Assembly: GCA_021785405.1 (NCBI GenBank)
Contig: JAJYFF010000004.1
Span: forward strand, 1-64,000
DNA: 64,000 nt
Origin: Pseudomonadota bacterium
GTDB lineage: Bacteria; Pseudomonadota; Gammaproteobacteria; Steroidobacterales; Steroidobacteraceae
Direction of reading: 5' to 3'
The notes under the pieces are model-generated. The model was not told where the DNA came from, made no database searches, and was given only the letters and a program-made list of their open reading frames with translations. Shown piece after piece: positions 29,071 to 38,703 of the stretch. Positions within the stretch are counted from its first letter, which is position 1; each line of letters starts with the position of its first letter. Both the position numbers and the translations under genes were made by a program.

Positions 29071-29802
29071 TTAAGTTGCGCTCTGGCGGTCCGGGCCGTT
29101 GGTGGCGGTGCGGCGCAATCGATCGAGCCCCGCCGCGATCGCCCGACGGGCGGTCGGCAGGCCGAGCCGATGGGCGTCGACCTGCTCGACGACGCCTAGG
29201 ATCAACTCGATTTGCGGTCGATGCAACTCGCCGAGGTACAACGCGACGATCTCGCCGCGGTCGTCGGTGAACACGGTGAACGGAAACGCCGGCGAGGCGA
29301 CGCCGAGCGAGCGGATCACGCCGAGCGCCGCCCGTTCGCCTTGCAGTATGGGGTAGGCGATCTTGAAGCGCCGCACGAAGGCGGCGACCGCCTCGCGCCG
29401 ATCGACGGCGACGCCGACGACCGTGAAGTGGCGCGCCTGCCACGCGCGGTCGATCGACTGGAGCAGCGGGATCTCCTGGCGACAGGGCGCGCACCAGGTC
29501 GCCCAGAAATTCAGGATCAACGCGCGACCGGCGTACCGGGTGATCGATTCGGGTTGGCCGGCGAGGTTCTTCAAGCGAAACGCCGGCAGACGCCGTGGGA
29601 TCGTCACGCCCGGCAAGGGACCGACCCGTGGATCCGGGATCCGATCGGCGGGACGGGGCGGACTCGCTTCGCCGACCGGCACCGCGACGCCGCGGCTCGC
29701 GAGCCGCCGGGCCGCGGCTTCGTGGGCGAGATAGGCGCGACCGCCGACCCACGCCGCCGCGATCGCGGCGGTCGCGGCGAGCCAGGGCGTCGCCCGGCTC
29801 AT
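29071..29802 (-). CDS. TlpA/ResA-like membrane-anchored thioredoxin-fold protein
   Basis: This 243-residue protein has an N-terminal membrane anchor (ATPWLAATAAIAAAWVGGRA), a proline-rich spacer, then a thioredoxin-like domain (about 72-215) facing the periplasm. The redox motif is WCAPC with Cys104 and Cys107, after ALILNFWAT; the cis-Pro loop is in ASPAFPFTVF. TlpA/ResA-type proteins reduce disulfides, for example in cytochrome c maturation. Its ATG overlaps the stop of the upstream DsbD-alpha-like gene (ATGA), so the two proteins are made together and may exchange electrons. About 28 C-terminal residues are Arg/Ala-rich and unlike the family. Confidence 0.85.
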   Translation of the reverse strand: MSRATPWLAATAAIAAAWVGGRAYLAHEAAARRLASRGVAVPVGEASPPRPADRIPDPRVGPLPGVTIPRRLPAFRLKNLAGQPESITRYAGRALILNFWATWCAPCRQEIPLLQSIDRAWQARHFTVVGVAVDRREAVAAFVRRFKIAYPILQGERAALGVIRSLGVASPAFPFTVFTDDRGEIVALYLGELHRPQIELILGVVEQVDAHRLGLPTARRAIAAGLDRLRRTATNGPDRQSAT

Positions 29803-30308
29803 CGCGCCACCGCCTGCGCCGCGGACGACGTGGCGCGGATCGCCAGCAGCTGCTTCGCGATCCGCGGGTAACACAGCCCGGCCTGCGCGCAACCCTGGTA
29901 ACTCACGGCCAGCCGCAGGGCCGCGCCGCGCGCGGGCACCCGCAGCAGCTCCGCGCGCGCATCCACCGCATGGAAGTACACCTGCTGGGGGCCGAAGTAG
30001 CGATCGGTGCGCGCGATCCCGGTGGGCAACCGCCAGCCGCTCGCGAGCCGATCGACACCGAGCCAGCGAATGCTGATCCGGCTGCGATACAGGTAATAGC
30101 CCGGCGCGATGTCCCAGTGGACCGTGAGCCGCCGACCGTCGAGGCGAGCCGATACCCGGAACGCCCGATCGGCGGGCAGGAAGGTCTGGGCGTCGGCGGC
30201 GCCGGCGGCGACCCACGACGGGCGGGCGAGTGCGACGTGCGCGACCATCGATGCTGCAATGCAATGCGCGATCCACCCCGGAGCGCTCAAACCGAATCGA
30301 CGACGCAT
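29799..30308 (-). CDS. Free-standing DsbD alpha-like periplasmic domain
   Basis: This 169-residue protein has a signal peptide (about 1-28, ending HVALA) and a mature part matching only the N-terminal periplasmic domain of DsbD. Key features are FRVSARLDGRRLTVHWDIAPGYYLYR, in two pieces, and the redox segment YQGCAQAGLCYP, where Cys140 and Cys146 are separated by five residues as in E. coli DsbD. The transmembrane beta domain and the C-terminal thioredoxin-like gamma domain of a normal DsbD (about 565 residues) are absent; the next gene is a separate TlpA-like protein. A TTG at 30338 would lengthen the N-terminus by ten residues, but ATG 30308 fits the signal peptide better. The gene is divergent from groES. 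Confidence 0.85.
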   Translation of the reverse strand: MRRRFGLSAPGWIAHCIAASMVAHVALARPSWVAAGAADAQTFLPADRAFRVSARLDGRRLTVHWDIAPGYYLYRSRISIRWLGVDRLASGWRLPTGIARTDRYFGPQQVYFHAVDARAELLRVPARGAALRLAVSYQGCAQAGLCYPRIAKQLLAIRATSSAAQAVAR

Positions 30309-30347
30309 GAATACACGATATCTCAGTGGATCGGGCAACGCGCGCCC

Positions 30348-30375
30348 TTGAAACCGGAAATTCCGTCGCTATTAT
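30348..30375 (+). promoter_or_regulatory. Sigma70-type promoter of groESL
   Basis: TTGAAA (30348-30353) and TATTAT (30370-30375) are each one base from the sigma70 consensus and are 16 bp apart. The expected start of transcription falls near 30382, inside the CIRCE element, which is the usual geometry for HrcA repression. The -35 box is also CTTGAAA, which resembles the sigma32 -35 sequence, but no sigma32 -10 box (CCCCAT type) is present. Confidence 0.75.
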
Positions 30376-30401
30376 TAGCAGCCAATAGACGGGAGTGCTA
30401 A
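30375..30401. promoter_or_regulatory. CIRCE operator (HrcA binding site) of groESL
   Basis: The left half TTAGCAGCC matches the CIRCE consensus TTAGCACTC at seven of nine positions. The right half GAGTGCTAA is perfect, and the spacer is exactly nine bases. The element begins on the last base of the -10 box and ends 58 bp before the groES ATG. It implies that the genome encodes the heat-shock repressor HrcA, and that groESL is derepressed when HrcA is titrated by misfolded proteins. Confidence 0.92.
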
Positions 30402-30420
30402 CAGCCTCGCTCTATTGGCT
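30380..30420. promoter_or_regulatory. Perfect 10-bp inverted repeat interleaved with CIRCE
   Basis: AGCCAATAGA (30380-30389) and TCTATTGGCT (30411-30420) are exact reverse complements separated by 21 bases. The left arm uses the end of the CIRCE left half and the start of its spacer, while the CIRCE right half lies entirely in the loop. In RNA this stem and the CIRCE stem could not form at the same time. Nearly the whole element would be in the groES 5' untranslated region. Confidence 0.8.
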
Positions 30421-30459
30421 CATATCCCGAACCCTTAACGCTTGAGGAGTCTTGATCTT

Positions 30460-30753
30460 ATGAAGATTCGTCCCCTTCATGACCGCGTCATCGTGAAACG
30501 AGAGGAAGAGGAGCGCAAGTCTCCGGGCGGGATCGTCATCCCCGATACGGCCGCCGAGAAGCCGACTTTCGGCAAAGTCCTCGCCGTCGGCAAGGGCAAG
30601 ATCCTCGAGAACGGTGAAATCCGTCCGCTCGACCTGAAGGTCGGCGACAAGGTGCTGTTCGGCAAGTACAGCGGCACCGAAGTCAAGATGGACGGCGAGG
30701 AACTGGTCGTCATGCGCGAAGAAGACGTGATGGCCGTCGTCGAGAGCAAGTAA
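30460..30753 (+). CDS. groES: Co-chaperonin GroES
   Basis: This 97-residue subunit of the heptameric lid closes the GroEL chamber. [14 protein letters not shown], the mobile loop with [16 protein letters not shown], and EDVMAVVE are typical. ATG 30460 is chosen because AGGAG (30445-30449) precedes it and the family starts with MKIRPL; the frame is open upstream to 30442. It forms an operon with groEL (54-bp gap) behind the CIRCE-controlled promoter. Confidence 0.98.
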   Translation: MKIRPLHDRVIVKREEEERKSPGGIVIPDTAAEKPTFGKVLAVGKGKILENGEIRPLDLKVGDKVLFGKYSGTEVKMDGEELVVMREEDVMAVVESK

Positions 30754-32451
<1,698 letters not shown>

Positions 32452-32484
32452 GAGCCGTCACCACGGTTCACGGTCCATGAAAAG

Positions 32485-32516
32485 GAGCGGGTCCGAAAGG
32501 GCCCGCTCTTTTTTTT
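32485..32516 (+). terminator. Rho-independent terminator after groEL
   Basis: Arms GAGCGGGTCC and GGGCCCGCTC form a 10-bp stem (one G-T pair) closed by a GAAA tetraloop, followed at once by eight T residues (32509-32516). It lies 34 bp after the groEL stop and 50 bp before glnE, so groESL is insulated from glnE. Confidence 0.95.
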
Positions 32517-32566
32517 CGCGCGCCCGGCAGGGTGCGGATCGGTAATATGCAAGACGGAAACCCGCC

Positions 32567-35446
32567 ATGACGCTGCCGCGATTCGATCTCGACCGCCTGC
32601 CCGCGGAACTGCACGACCCCGTCGAACGCTGGTGGGCGCACGCGGCGGACGACGAGCGCCTGTCCGCCGTGATCGCCGCCTGCTCGCCGGACCTGCGCGC
32701 GGAATTACCCCGCGTGGTCGCCTGCAGCGAGTTCGCCGCCGCGGCGCTGGTGCGCGACCCCCTGGCCCTCGCCGAGATCGAGGGGCATCGCGATCCGACG
32801 ACCGCAGCGCCGAGAAGCGTTGCCGCGGAACAGGCCGTGGCGTCGGCCGTGGACGGCGCCGACGCGCGGCGGACCCTGCGGCATTGGCGCCGGCGCGCGA
32901 TGCTGCGCATCGCGTGGCGGGCGATCACCGGCCGGGACGGCGTCGCCGAGACGCTGGCCGCGCTCTCGGATCTCGCCGACGGCGTGATCCGCGCCGCCGT
33001 GGCCGCGAGCGCGCGCTTGCTCGAGCCGACCTTTGGCCGGCCGCGGGAGACGAGCGGCGCGCCGGCGTCCTTGATCGTGGTCGCGATGGGCAAGCTCGGC
33101 GGCCGCGAGCTCAATTTTTCCTCCGACGTCGACCTGGTGTTCCTCTATTCCGCGAACGGTGAAACCGACGGTCCTCGCCGACTCGACAACGCGGAGTACT
33201 TCCTGCGCGCGTCGCGCGAGATCATCGGCCTGCTCGACGCGCGCGACGAGGATGGCTTCGTGTTCCGCGTGGACACGCGGCTGCGGCCGTTCGGCGCCAG
33301 CGGCCCCTTGGTCGTGAGCCTCGGCGGCCTCGAGGACTACCTGCAGCAGCACGGTCGGGACTGGGAACGCTACGCGTGGATCAAGGCGCGCGCGGTCGTC
33401 GGCGCCGAGGCCTACGAACCGACCTTCCGCGGCGTCGTGCGGCCCTTCGTCTATCGGCGCTATCTCGACTACGGGGTGTTCGACAGCTTGCGCGAAATGA
33501 AGGCGATGATCGCCCGCGAAGTCGCACGGCGGGATCGCGACGAGGACCTGAAGCTCGGCACCGGCGGGATCCGCGAGCTCGAATTCATCGTGCAATCCCT
33601 GCAACTGGTGCGCGGCGGCGGCGATCCACGCTTGCAGAACCCGGCGCTGCTCGAGGTGCTGCCGGCGCTCGCCGGCTCGAAACTGCTCGCCCCCCGCGCG
33701 GTCGAGGAACTCGCGGACGCCTATCGCGTCCTGCGCCGCGCCGAGAACGCGGTGCAGATGATTCGCGACGAGCAGACGCATCGGTTGCCGGAATCGCCGG
33801 TCGACCGCGCGCGTTTCGCGTGGCATCTGGGCCATCCGGACTGGGAGACCGCGCTCGCGCAAGTCCGGGAGGCCCGACGGACGGTCGTCGCCGAATTCGA
33901 CGCCTTGGTCTTCGCGGGCGGGCGCGGCCCGGCGAGCAGCGCGTCGGCCGCCGTGGCCACGCTCGCGTTCGACGCCCCGCGACTCGCGGAGGAGCTCGCC
34001 GGGCGGGGTTTGACGCCGACGGCGGTCGCCGCGATCGAGCCGCTGCTCAGCGCGTACCGCGACTCGGCCGCGTACCGCAAACTCGACGAGACGGCGCGCC
34101 GGCGGCTGCACGCAATCCTCGACGGACTGGTCAGGGCCGCCGCCGCGCAGCCGCAACCGGGCGCGGTCGTCGGCCGGGTGCTGCGCATCCTGGAGACGAT
34201 CGGCGCGCGCTCGTCGTATCTCGCGCTGCTGAAGGAGCGTCCGCAGGCGCTCGCGCGCTTGATCGACGTGTGCGCGCTCAGCGGCTTCCTCGCGCGCCAG
34301 GTGGCCGAGTTCCCCTTGCTGCTCGACGAGTTGATCGATCCCAAGCTCTTCGAGGAACAGCCGACGCGAGCGAGCCTGGCGAGGGAACTCGCGGCGATCG
34401 CGGACGGGCTGCCGACCGACGATCCGGAACGGCCGGTGGAGGCGCTGCGGCAGTTCCAGAAGACCGCGATCTTCTCGGTCGCGCTCGCGGATCTGACCGG
34501 TCGAATGCCCCTGATGACCGTCAGCGACCGGTTGACCGACGTCGCCGAGCTGATCGTCGAGCGCTGCCTGCAGCTTGCGTGGCAGCAGATCACGTCGGTC
34601 TATGGCGTGCCTCATCACGGCGAGCGCGAGTCGGCGCTGCGCGTCGCGAACGTCGCGGTCGTCGGCTACGGCAAGCTCGGCGGCATCGAGCTCGGCTACG
34701 GCTCCGATCTCGACCTCGTGTTCCTGCACGATTCGACCGGCGAGATCCAGCTGACGCGCGGCGCACGGTCGATCGACAACGGCGTGTTCTTTCTGCGGCT
34801 CGGCCAGCGGATCGTCCACCTGTTGACGATGCACTCGTCGGCCGGGCGGCTCTACGAGGTCGACATGCGCCTGCGGCCGAACGGCAAGGGCGGATTCCTG
34901 ATCACCGGGATCGACGCGTTCGAGCGCTACCAGTTGCGCGACGCGTGGACCTGGGAACACCAGGCGCTGTTGCGGGCCCGCGCGGTGGCGGGCGACCCCG
35001 CGCTCTGCGCGCGTTTCGAGGCCGTGCGCCGCCACGTGCTCAGCACCGCGGTCCATCACGAGCGCTTGCGCGACGACGTCGCCGAGATGCGCGCGCGGAT
35101 GCGCCACGAACTGTCGCGCGCCCGCGCCGGCGAGTTCGACATCAAGCAGGACGCGGGCGGGATCGCCGACATCGAGTTCCTGGTGCAGTACTGGGTGCTC
35201 GCCGCCGCGTCGCGCCTCCCGCAGCTGCTCGAGCACAGCGACAACGTGCGGCAGCTCGCGGCGCTCGCGCGTCATGGCGTGATCGATGCCGACACCGCGG
35301 TGTTCCTCACCGACGTCTACCGCCAGTATCGCGGCGTGCTGCATCATGCTTCGCTCGAAGGCGACGACGCGCGGGTCGTCGCCGCCGCGCCGTACGCGGC
35401 CGAAAGGCAGCGCATCGAACGGCTCTGGGCCCGGACCTTCGGGTAG
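32567..35446 (+). CDS. glnE: Bifunctional glutamine synthetase adenylyltransferase/adenylyl-removing enzyme
   Basis: This 959-residue enzyme attaches AMP to, and removes it from, glutamine synthetase in response to PII and glutamine. Two nucleotidyltransferase domains are visible: the N-terminal adenylyl-removing half with GKLGGRELNFSSDVDLVFLY (about nt 33090-33150) and the C-terminal adenylyl-transferase half with GYGKLGGIELGYGSDLDLVF (about nt 34663-34722). Each half ends with a GlnD_UR_UTase-like helical domain (GTGGIRELEFIVQ and DAGGIADIEFLVQY). Length matches E. coli GlnE (946). The ribosome binding site is weak (GGAAA). Confidence 0.96.
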   Translation: MTLPRFDLDRLPAELHDPVERWWAHAADDERLSAVIAACSPDLRAELPRVVACSEFAAAALVRDPLALAEIEGHRDPTTAAPRSVAAEQAVASAVDGADARRTLRHWRRRAMLRIAWRAITGRDGVAETLAALSDLADGVIRAAVAASARLLEPTFGRPRETSGAPASLIVVAMGKLGGRELNFSSDVDLVFLYSANGETDGPRRLDNAEYFLRASREIIGLLDARDEDGFVFRVDTRLRPFGASGPLVVSLGGLEDYLQQHGRDWERYAWIKARAVVGAEAYEPTFRGVVRPFVYRRYLDYGVFDSLREMKAMIAREVARRDRDEDLKLGTGGIRELEFIVQSLQLVRGGGDPRLQNPALLEVLPALAGSKLLAPRAVEELADAYRVLRRAENAVQMIRDEQTHRLPESPVDRARFAWHLGHPDWETALAQVREARRTVVAEFDALVFAGGRGPASSASAAVATLAFDAPRLAEELAGRGLTPTAVAAIEPLLSAYRDSAAYRKLDETARRRLHAILDGLVRAAAAQPQPGAVVGRVLRILETIGARSSYLALLKERPQALARLIDVCALSGFLARQVAEFPLLLDELIDPKLFEEQPTRASLARELAAIADGLPTDDPERPVEALRQFQKTAIFSVALADLTGRMPLMTVSDRLTDVAELIVERCLQLAWQQITSVYGVPHHGERESALRVANVAVVGYGKLGGIELGYGSDLDLVFLHDSTGEIQLTRGARSIDNGVFFLRLGQRIVHLLTMHSSAGRLYEVDMRLRPNGKGGFLITGIDAFERYQLRDAWTWEHQALLRARAVAGDPALCARFEAVRRHVLSTAVHHERLRDDVAEMRARMRHELSRARAGEFDIKQDAGGIADIEFLVQYWVLAAASRLPQLLEHSDNVRQLAALARHGVIDADTAVFLTDVYRQYRGVLHHASLEGDDARVVAAAPYAAERQRIERLWARTFG

Positions 35447-35525
35447 ACCGCGGCGCATTGCGGTCCGGCCCTCGCGCGCGCAAAATTGCCGCTCCGGCGA
35501 TGGGGACGAATGGGGAGAGCACTCG

Positions 35526-35750
35526 ATGTCGGCGATGGTCGCGGAAGAATCGAAGCACCGGCTGATCCAGCCGAACGCGGAGCATCGTTACACGGTCACC
35601 GCGGCGGACCTGCCGCTGTCCTGCCCGATGCCCGGCATGTCGCTGTGGAATTCCCACCCGCGCGTGTACCTGGCGATCGAGCCGACCGGTTGGGCGAAGT
35701 GCCCCTACTGCGGCGCCGAATACACGCTGGACCGGGGTCCCGCGCACTGA
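35526..35750 (+). CDS. CHCC-type zinc-finger domain protein
   Basis: This 74-residue protein matches the short bacterial zinc-finger family related to the C-terminus of mitochondrial complex I subunit NDUFS6. Likely ligands are Cys in LPLSCPMPGM, His in NSHPRVYLAIE and the CxxC of AKCPYCGAEYTL. GGGGAGA six to eight bases upstream supports ATG 35526. It follows glnE by 79 bp on the same strand, and ends 46 bp from the convergent DUF6165 gene. Function is unknown. Confidence 0.85.
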   Translation: MSAMVAEESKHRLIQPNAEHRYTVTAADLPLSCPMPGMSLWNSHPRVYLAIEPTGWAKCPYCGAEYTLDRGPAH

Positions 35751-35796
35751 GATCCGATCCGCCTCGACACCCCGCTGGCGCGGTCCCGCGGCCTCG

Positions 35797-36207
35797 CTAG
35801 CTCCGCGGGCCGTCGCCGCGGTAATCCCGATACGACTTTTCCTCGACCAGCGCCGAGCCGAGCCGCGTGTTGATGCGTCGCTTGATCGCGGCGCGCTCGT
35901 CGTTCTCGAAATACACCGACCGGGCGAGTTCGATGAATTCCCGGTCGAACGACTGCGTGCTTTCCTTCGCGCGGATGTCGTCCTCGATGCGCCACAGGCG
36001 CTCGTTCACCGCGTACAGCGCGGCCTGATCCGCCGCGACGTCGATCCGCCCGTACTCCGACTCCGCCCAGGCCCGCCGCAGTTCGTCGAGTTCGCGACGC
36101 ACGTTCGCGAGCTTGCCCGGCTCGGCGATGCGCGCCGACTTGATCTCGAGAATCGTGATCTTGTCGATCAACTCGCCGGGTGACACCGGCACCGCAATCG
36201 GGCTCAT
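35797..36207 (-). CDS. DUF6165 family protein
   Basis: This 136-residue protein is largely alpha-helical and charged, starting MSPIAVPVSPGELIDKITIL and containing KLANVRRELDELRRAW and NERLWRIEDDIRAKES. It matches the DUF6165 family, commonly encoded among lipopolysaccharide genes, which fits its position divergent to kdkA-waaA. ATG 36207 is chosen over ATG 36222 because GGAG lies just before it. No catalytic motif is evident, and the function is unknown. Confidence 0.75.
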   Translation of the reverse strand: MSPIAVPVSPGELIDKITILEIKSARIAEPGKLANVRRELDELRRAWAESEYGRIDVAADQAALYAVNERLWRIEDDIRAKESTQSFDREFIELARSVYFENDERAAIKRRINTRLGSALVEEKSYRDYRGDGPRS

Positions 36208-36265
36208 CCGCGCTCCGTGCATCGGGTTCGAAGGCCCGGGATTCTAACGAAAAAAGGCGCGCCTC

Positions 36266-37072
36266 GTGATGTTAGACTCGATCCCGTTGCCGCTGTCCGA
36301 GGGGGAGCCGAACATCATCAGGGGATCCGGCCGGCGCATCGCGACCGACGCGGGTGCGATGCTCGACGCCGAGGCGGGCACACCGCCATGGGCGGAGGCG
36401 GCGGTCGATGCGATCTTCGATCCGCAGCAGTGGCGGCGTCGCGCGTCCGCGGTCCCGGCGGCGCGCGGCCGTGGCGGGACGTGGTTCGTCGGCGACGACG
36501 CCCGGGCGTGGGTGTTGCGCCATTATCGCCGCGGCGGGTTCGTCGCGCGCTGCCTCGCGGATCGATACCTGTGGACCGGCGAGGATCGCGTGCGCGCATT
36601 CGCCGAGTGGCGGTTGCTCGATCGTCTGTGGCGGCGCGGCGCGCCCGTGCCACGCCCGATCGCCGCGCGCTACCGACGCGTCGGTCTGTTCTACCGCTGC
36701 GATCTCATCACCGTCCGGATCGCGGATGCGCGGCCGCTCAGCGAGCGCCTGACCGAAGGGGACGTTCCGCTCGCGCTCTGGCGCGCGCTCGGCACCGCCG
36801 TCGCGCGGCTGCACCGGGAGGGCGTCGATCACGCGGATCTGAACGCGCACAACGTGCTCGTCGACGACGAGGGCCGCATCAGCTTCATCGACTTCGATCG
36901 CGGCCGCGTGCGCGCCGACGGCCGGTGGGCGGCGCGCAACTTGCGGCGCCTGCGGCGTTCGCTGCGCAAGCTCGGCGCGGACCGCGCGCCGCGGGCGTTC
37001 GACGCCGGCTGGCGTGCGCTCCTCGGCGCGTACGCGGCCGAGCGCGCCGCCCCGCCGCCGACGGACGGCTGA
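36266..37072 (+). CDS. kdkA: Kdo (3-deoxy-D-manno-octulosonic acid) kinase
   Basis: This 268-residue protein of the lipopolysaccharide-kinase family phosphorylates O-4 of Kdo in organisms with a single Kdo residue on lipid A. It has the Lys/Arg-rich N-lobe (WVLRHYRRGGFVARCLADRY), GEDRVRAFAEWRLL, the catalytic-loop motif DHADLNAHNVLVD and the metal-binding SFIDFDRGR. The frame starts with GTG immediately followed by ATG (36266/36269); either may be used. waaA follows 12 bp downstream, so the pair builds and modifies the inner core. Confidence 0.9.
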   Translation: MMLDSIPLPLSEGEPNIIRGSGRRIATDAGAMLDAEAGTPPWAEAAVDAIFDPQQWRRRASAVPAARGRGGTWFVGDDARAWVLRHYRRGGFVARCLADRYLWTGEDRVRAFAEWRLLDRLWRRGAPVPRPIAARYRRVGLFYRCDLITVRIADARPLSERLTEGDVPLALWRALGTAVARLHREGVDHADLNAHNVLVDDEGRISFIDFDRGRVRADGRWAARNLRRLRRSLRKLGADRAPRAFDAGWRALLGAYAAERAAPPPTDG

Positions 37073-37084
37073 GCGAACGCCACC

Positions 37085-38383
37085 ATGCGAGCGGTCTACC
37101 GCCTCCTGATCCGCATCCTGGCGCCGCTCGCGGCGGCCGTGACGCTGCTGCGGGCGATACGCGACCCGGCGTATCGCCCGGGATTCGCCGAGCGCTTCGG
37201 CTTCGGCCCGCCGCGCGGCGCCGGCGGCGCGATCTGGGTGCACGCGGTGTCGCTCGGCGAGGTCGTCGCTGCCGGGCCGCTCGTGCGCGCGCTGCGCGCG
37301 CGCCATCCGCGGCTCGACTTCGTGATCACGACCGCGACGCCGACCGGACGGGCGAAAGCGCGCAGCGCCTTCGGCGACGGTGTCGACGTGCGCTATCTGC
37401 CCTACGATACGCCGCGCTCGGTCGCGCGCTTCCTCGACCGCGTGCGCCCGACGCTCGGCGTGATCATGGAAACCGAACTCTGGCCGAGCCTGTTCGCGGC
37501 ATGCTCGCGACGCGGCATCCCGCTGGTCCTCGCGAGCGCGCGGCTCTCCGCGCGCTCGGTCGCGCGCTACCGCCGCGGCGGCGCGCTGTTTCGCGGGCTG
37601 TTCGGGCCCGGTGTCGCGATCGCCGCGCAGACCGAAGCGGACGCGGAGCGATTTCGGCGGATCGGCGCGGATCCGGCGCGGACGAGCGTGCTGGGGAACG
37701 TGAAGTTCGATATCGAGATCGACCCGATGCTGCCGTCCCGCGCGCAGGCCCTGCGAGCGGGCGATCTGGGTACCCGGCCGATCTGGGTCGCCGGCAGCAC
37801 CCACGCCGGCGAGGAGCGCGCGGTGCTCGAGGCACATCGTGACGTGCTGCGTGCGGTGCCGGATGCGCTGCTGATCGTGGCGCCGCGGCATCCGCCGCGT
37901 TTCGACGCCGTCGCCGCGCTCCTGGATACCGCGGGCTGGCGGTACGCGCGGCGCAGCCGCGGTGGACGCGTTCCGCCGTCGGTCCCGGTGCTGCTGCTCG
38001 ACACGATCGGGGAACTGCCCCTGTACTACGCGGCCGCGGACGTCGCGTTCGTCGGCGGCAGCCTGGTTCCGGTCGGCGGCCACAACCTGCTCGAACCCGC
38101 GGCGGTCGGGGTGCCGGTGCTGACCGGGCCCTCGGTCGACAACGGCCGCGAGGTCGCGGCGTTGTTGATCGCGGCGGGCGCGGCGCGGATGGTCGCCGAG
38201 GCCGCCGAGCTCGGGGAACGGGTCGCGCAATGGCTCACCGATCCGGCGGAGCGCGCGCGAGTCGGCGCGATCGCCCGCCAGACGGTCGCCACGCAACGCG
38301 GTAGCGTCGCGCGCCTGGTGGAGTGGCTGGACACCTGGCTCGAGCCGGAGGCGGTCGGCGGCGCCGCCGCGCCGCCGCGCTAA
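37085..38383 (+). CDS. waaA: Kdo transferase WaaA
   Basis: This 432-residue inner-membrane-bound GT-B glycosyltransferase moves Kdo from CMP-Kdo to lipid IVA. It begins with a hydrophobic anchor (LLIRILAPLAAAVTLLRAI) and shows IWVHAVSLGEVVAAGPLV, VIMETELWPSLF, LVLASARLSARS, WVAGSTHAGEE, FVGGSLVPVGGHNLLEPAA and VLTGPSV. Together with KdkA it suggests a single phosphorylated Kdo, as in Haemophilus-type cores; this is an inference. Its TAA overlaps the stop of the convergent rhodanese gene by four bases. Confidence 0.95.
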   Translation: MRAVYRLLIRILAPLAAAVTLLRAIRDPAYRPGFAERFGFGPPRGAGGAIWVHAVSLGEVVAAGPLVRALRARHPRLDFVITTATPTGRAKARSAFGDGVDVRYLPYDTPRSVARFLDRVRPTLGVIMETELWPSLFAACSRRGIPLVLASARLSARSVARYRRGGALFRGLFGPGVAIAAQTEADAERFRRIGADPARTSVLGNVKFDIEIDPMLPSRAQALRAGDLGTRPIWVAGSTHAGEERAVLEAHRDVLRAVPDALLIVAPRHPPRFDAVAALLDTAGWRYARRSRGGRVPPSVPVLLLDTIGELPLYYAAADVAFVGGSLVPVGGHNLLEPAAVGVPVLTGPSVDNGREVAALLIAAGAARMVAEAAELGERVAQWLTDPAERARVGAIARQTVATQRGSVARLVEWLDTWLEPEAVGGAAAPPR

Positions 38384-38703
38384 TAGCGGGGTATCGACGG
38401 ATCGACGGTGACCGACCAGGTGTCGATCCCGCCGGTCAGATTGAGCACCGTCGCGAAGCCGTGACGCTCGAGGAAGTGCGCGACCGCGAGGCTGCGTACT
38501 CCCGCGTGACAGATCACGACGGTGACCGCGTTCCGATCGAGTTCGCCCAAGCGGTCCGCGATCTGTCCCATCGGGATCCGATGATGGTCGCAGGGCACCG
38601 GCGCGAACGCGGTCTCCCACGGCTCGCGCACGTCGACGAGCACGACCGGCTCGCCGCGCCGGCGACGTTCGAGGAGTTCCGCCGGCGTGATGCCGGTAAC
38701 CAT
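38380..38703 (-). CDS. Single-domain rhodanese-like protein
   Basis: This 107-residue cytoplasmic protein has one rhodanese fold: ITPAELLERRRRGEPVVLVDVREPWE and the active-site loop VVICHAGVRSLAVAHFLERHG with catalytic Cys in CHAGVRS. The C-terminal VLNLTGGIDTWS is typical. It may carry persulfide sulfur. Its ATG overlaps the last base of the Pcm-like stop (TGATG). This pair is often beside tolC and waaA in gammaproteobacteria. Confidence 0.9.
   Translation of the reverse strand: MVTGITPAELLERRRRGEPVVLVDVREPWETAFAPVPCDHHRIPMGQIADRLGELDRNAVTVVICHAGVRSLAVAHFLERHGFATVLNLTGGIDTWSVTVDPSIPRY

Noticed and set aside
32532-32566. glnE transcribed with groESL
   Set aside because: A strong hairpin with eight Ts (32485-32516) separates them, so glnE most likely has its own start.
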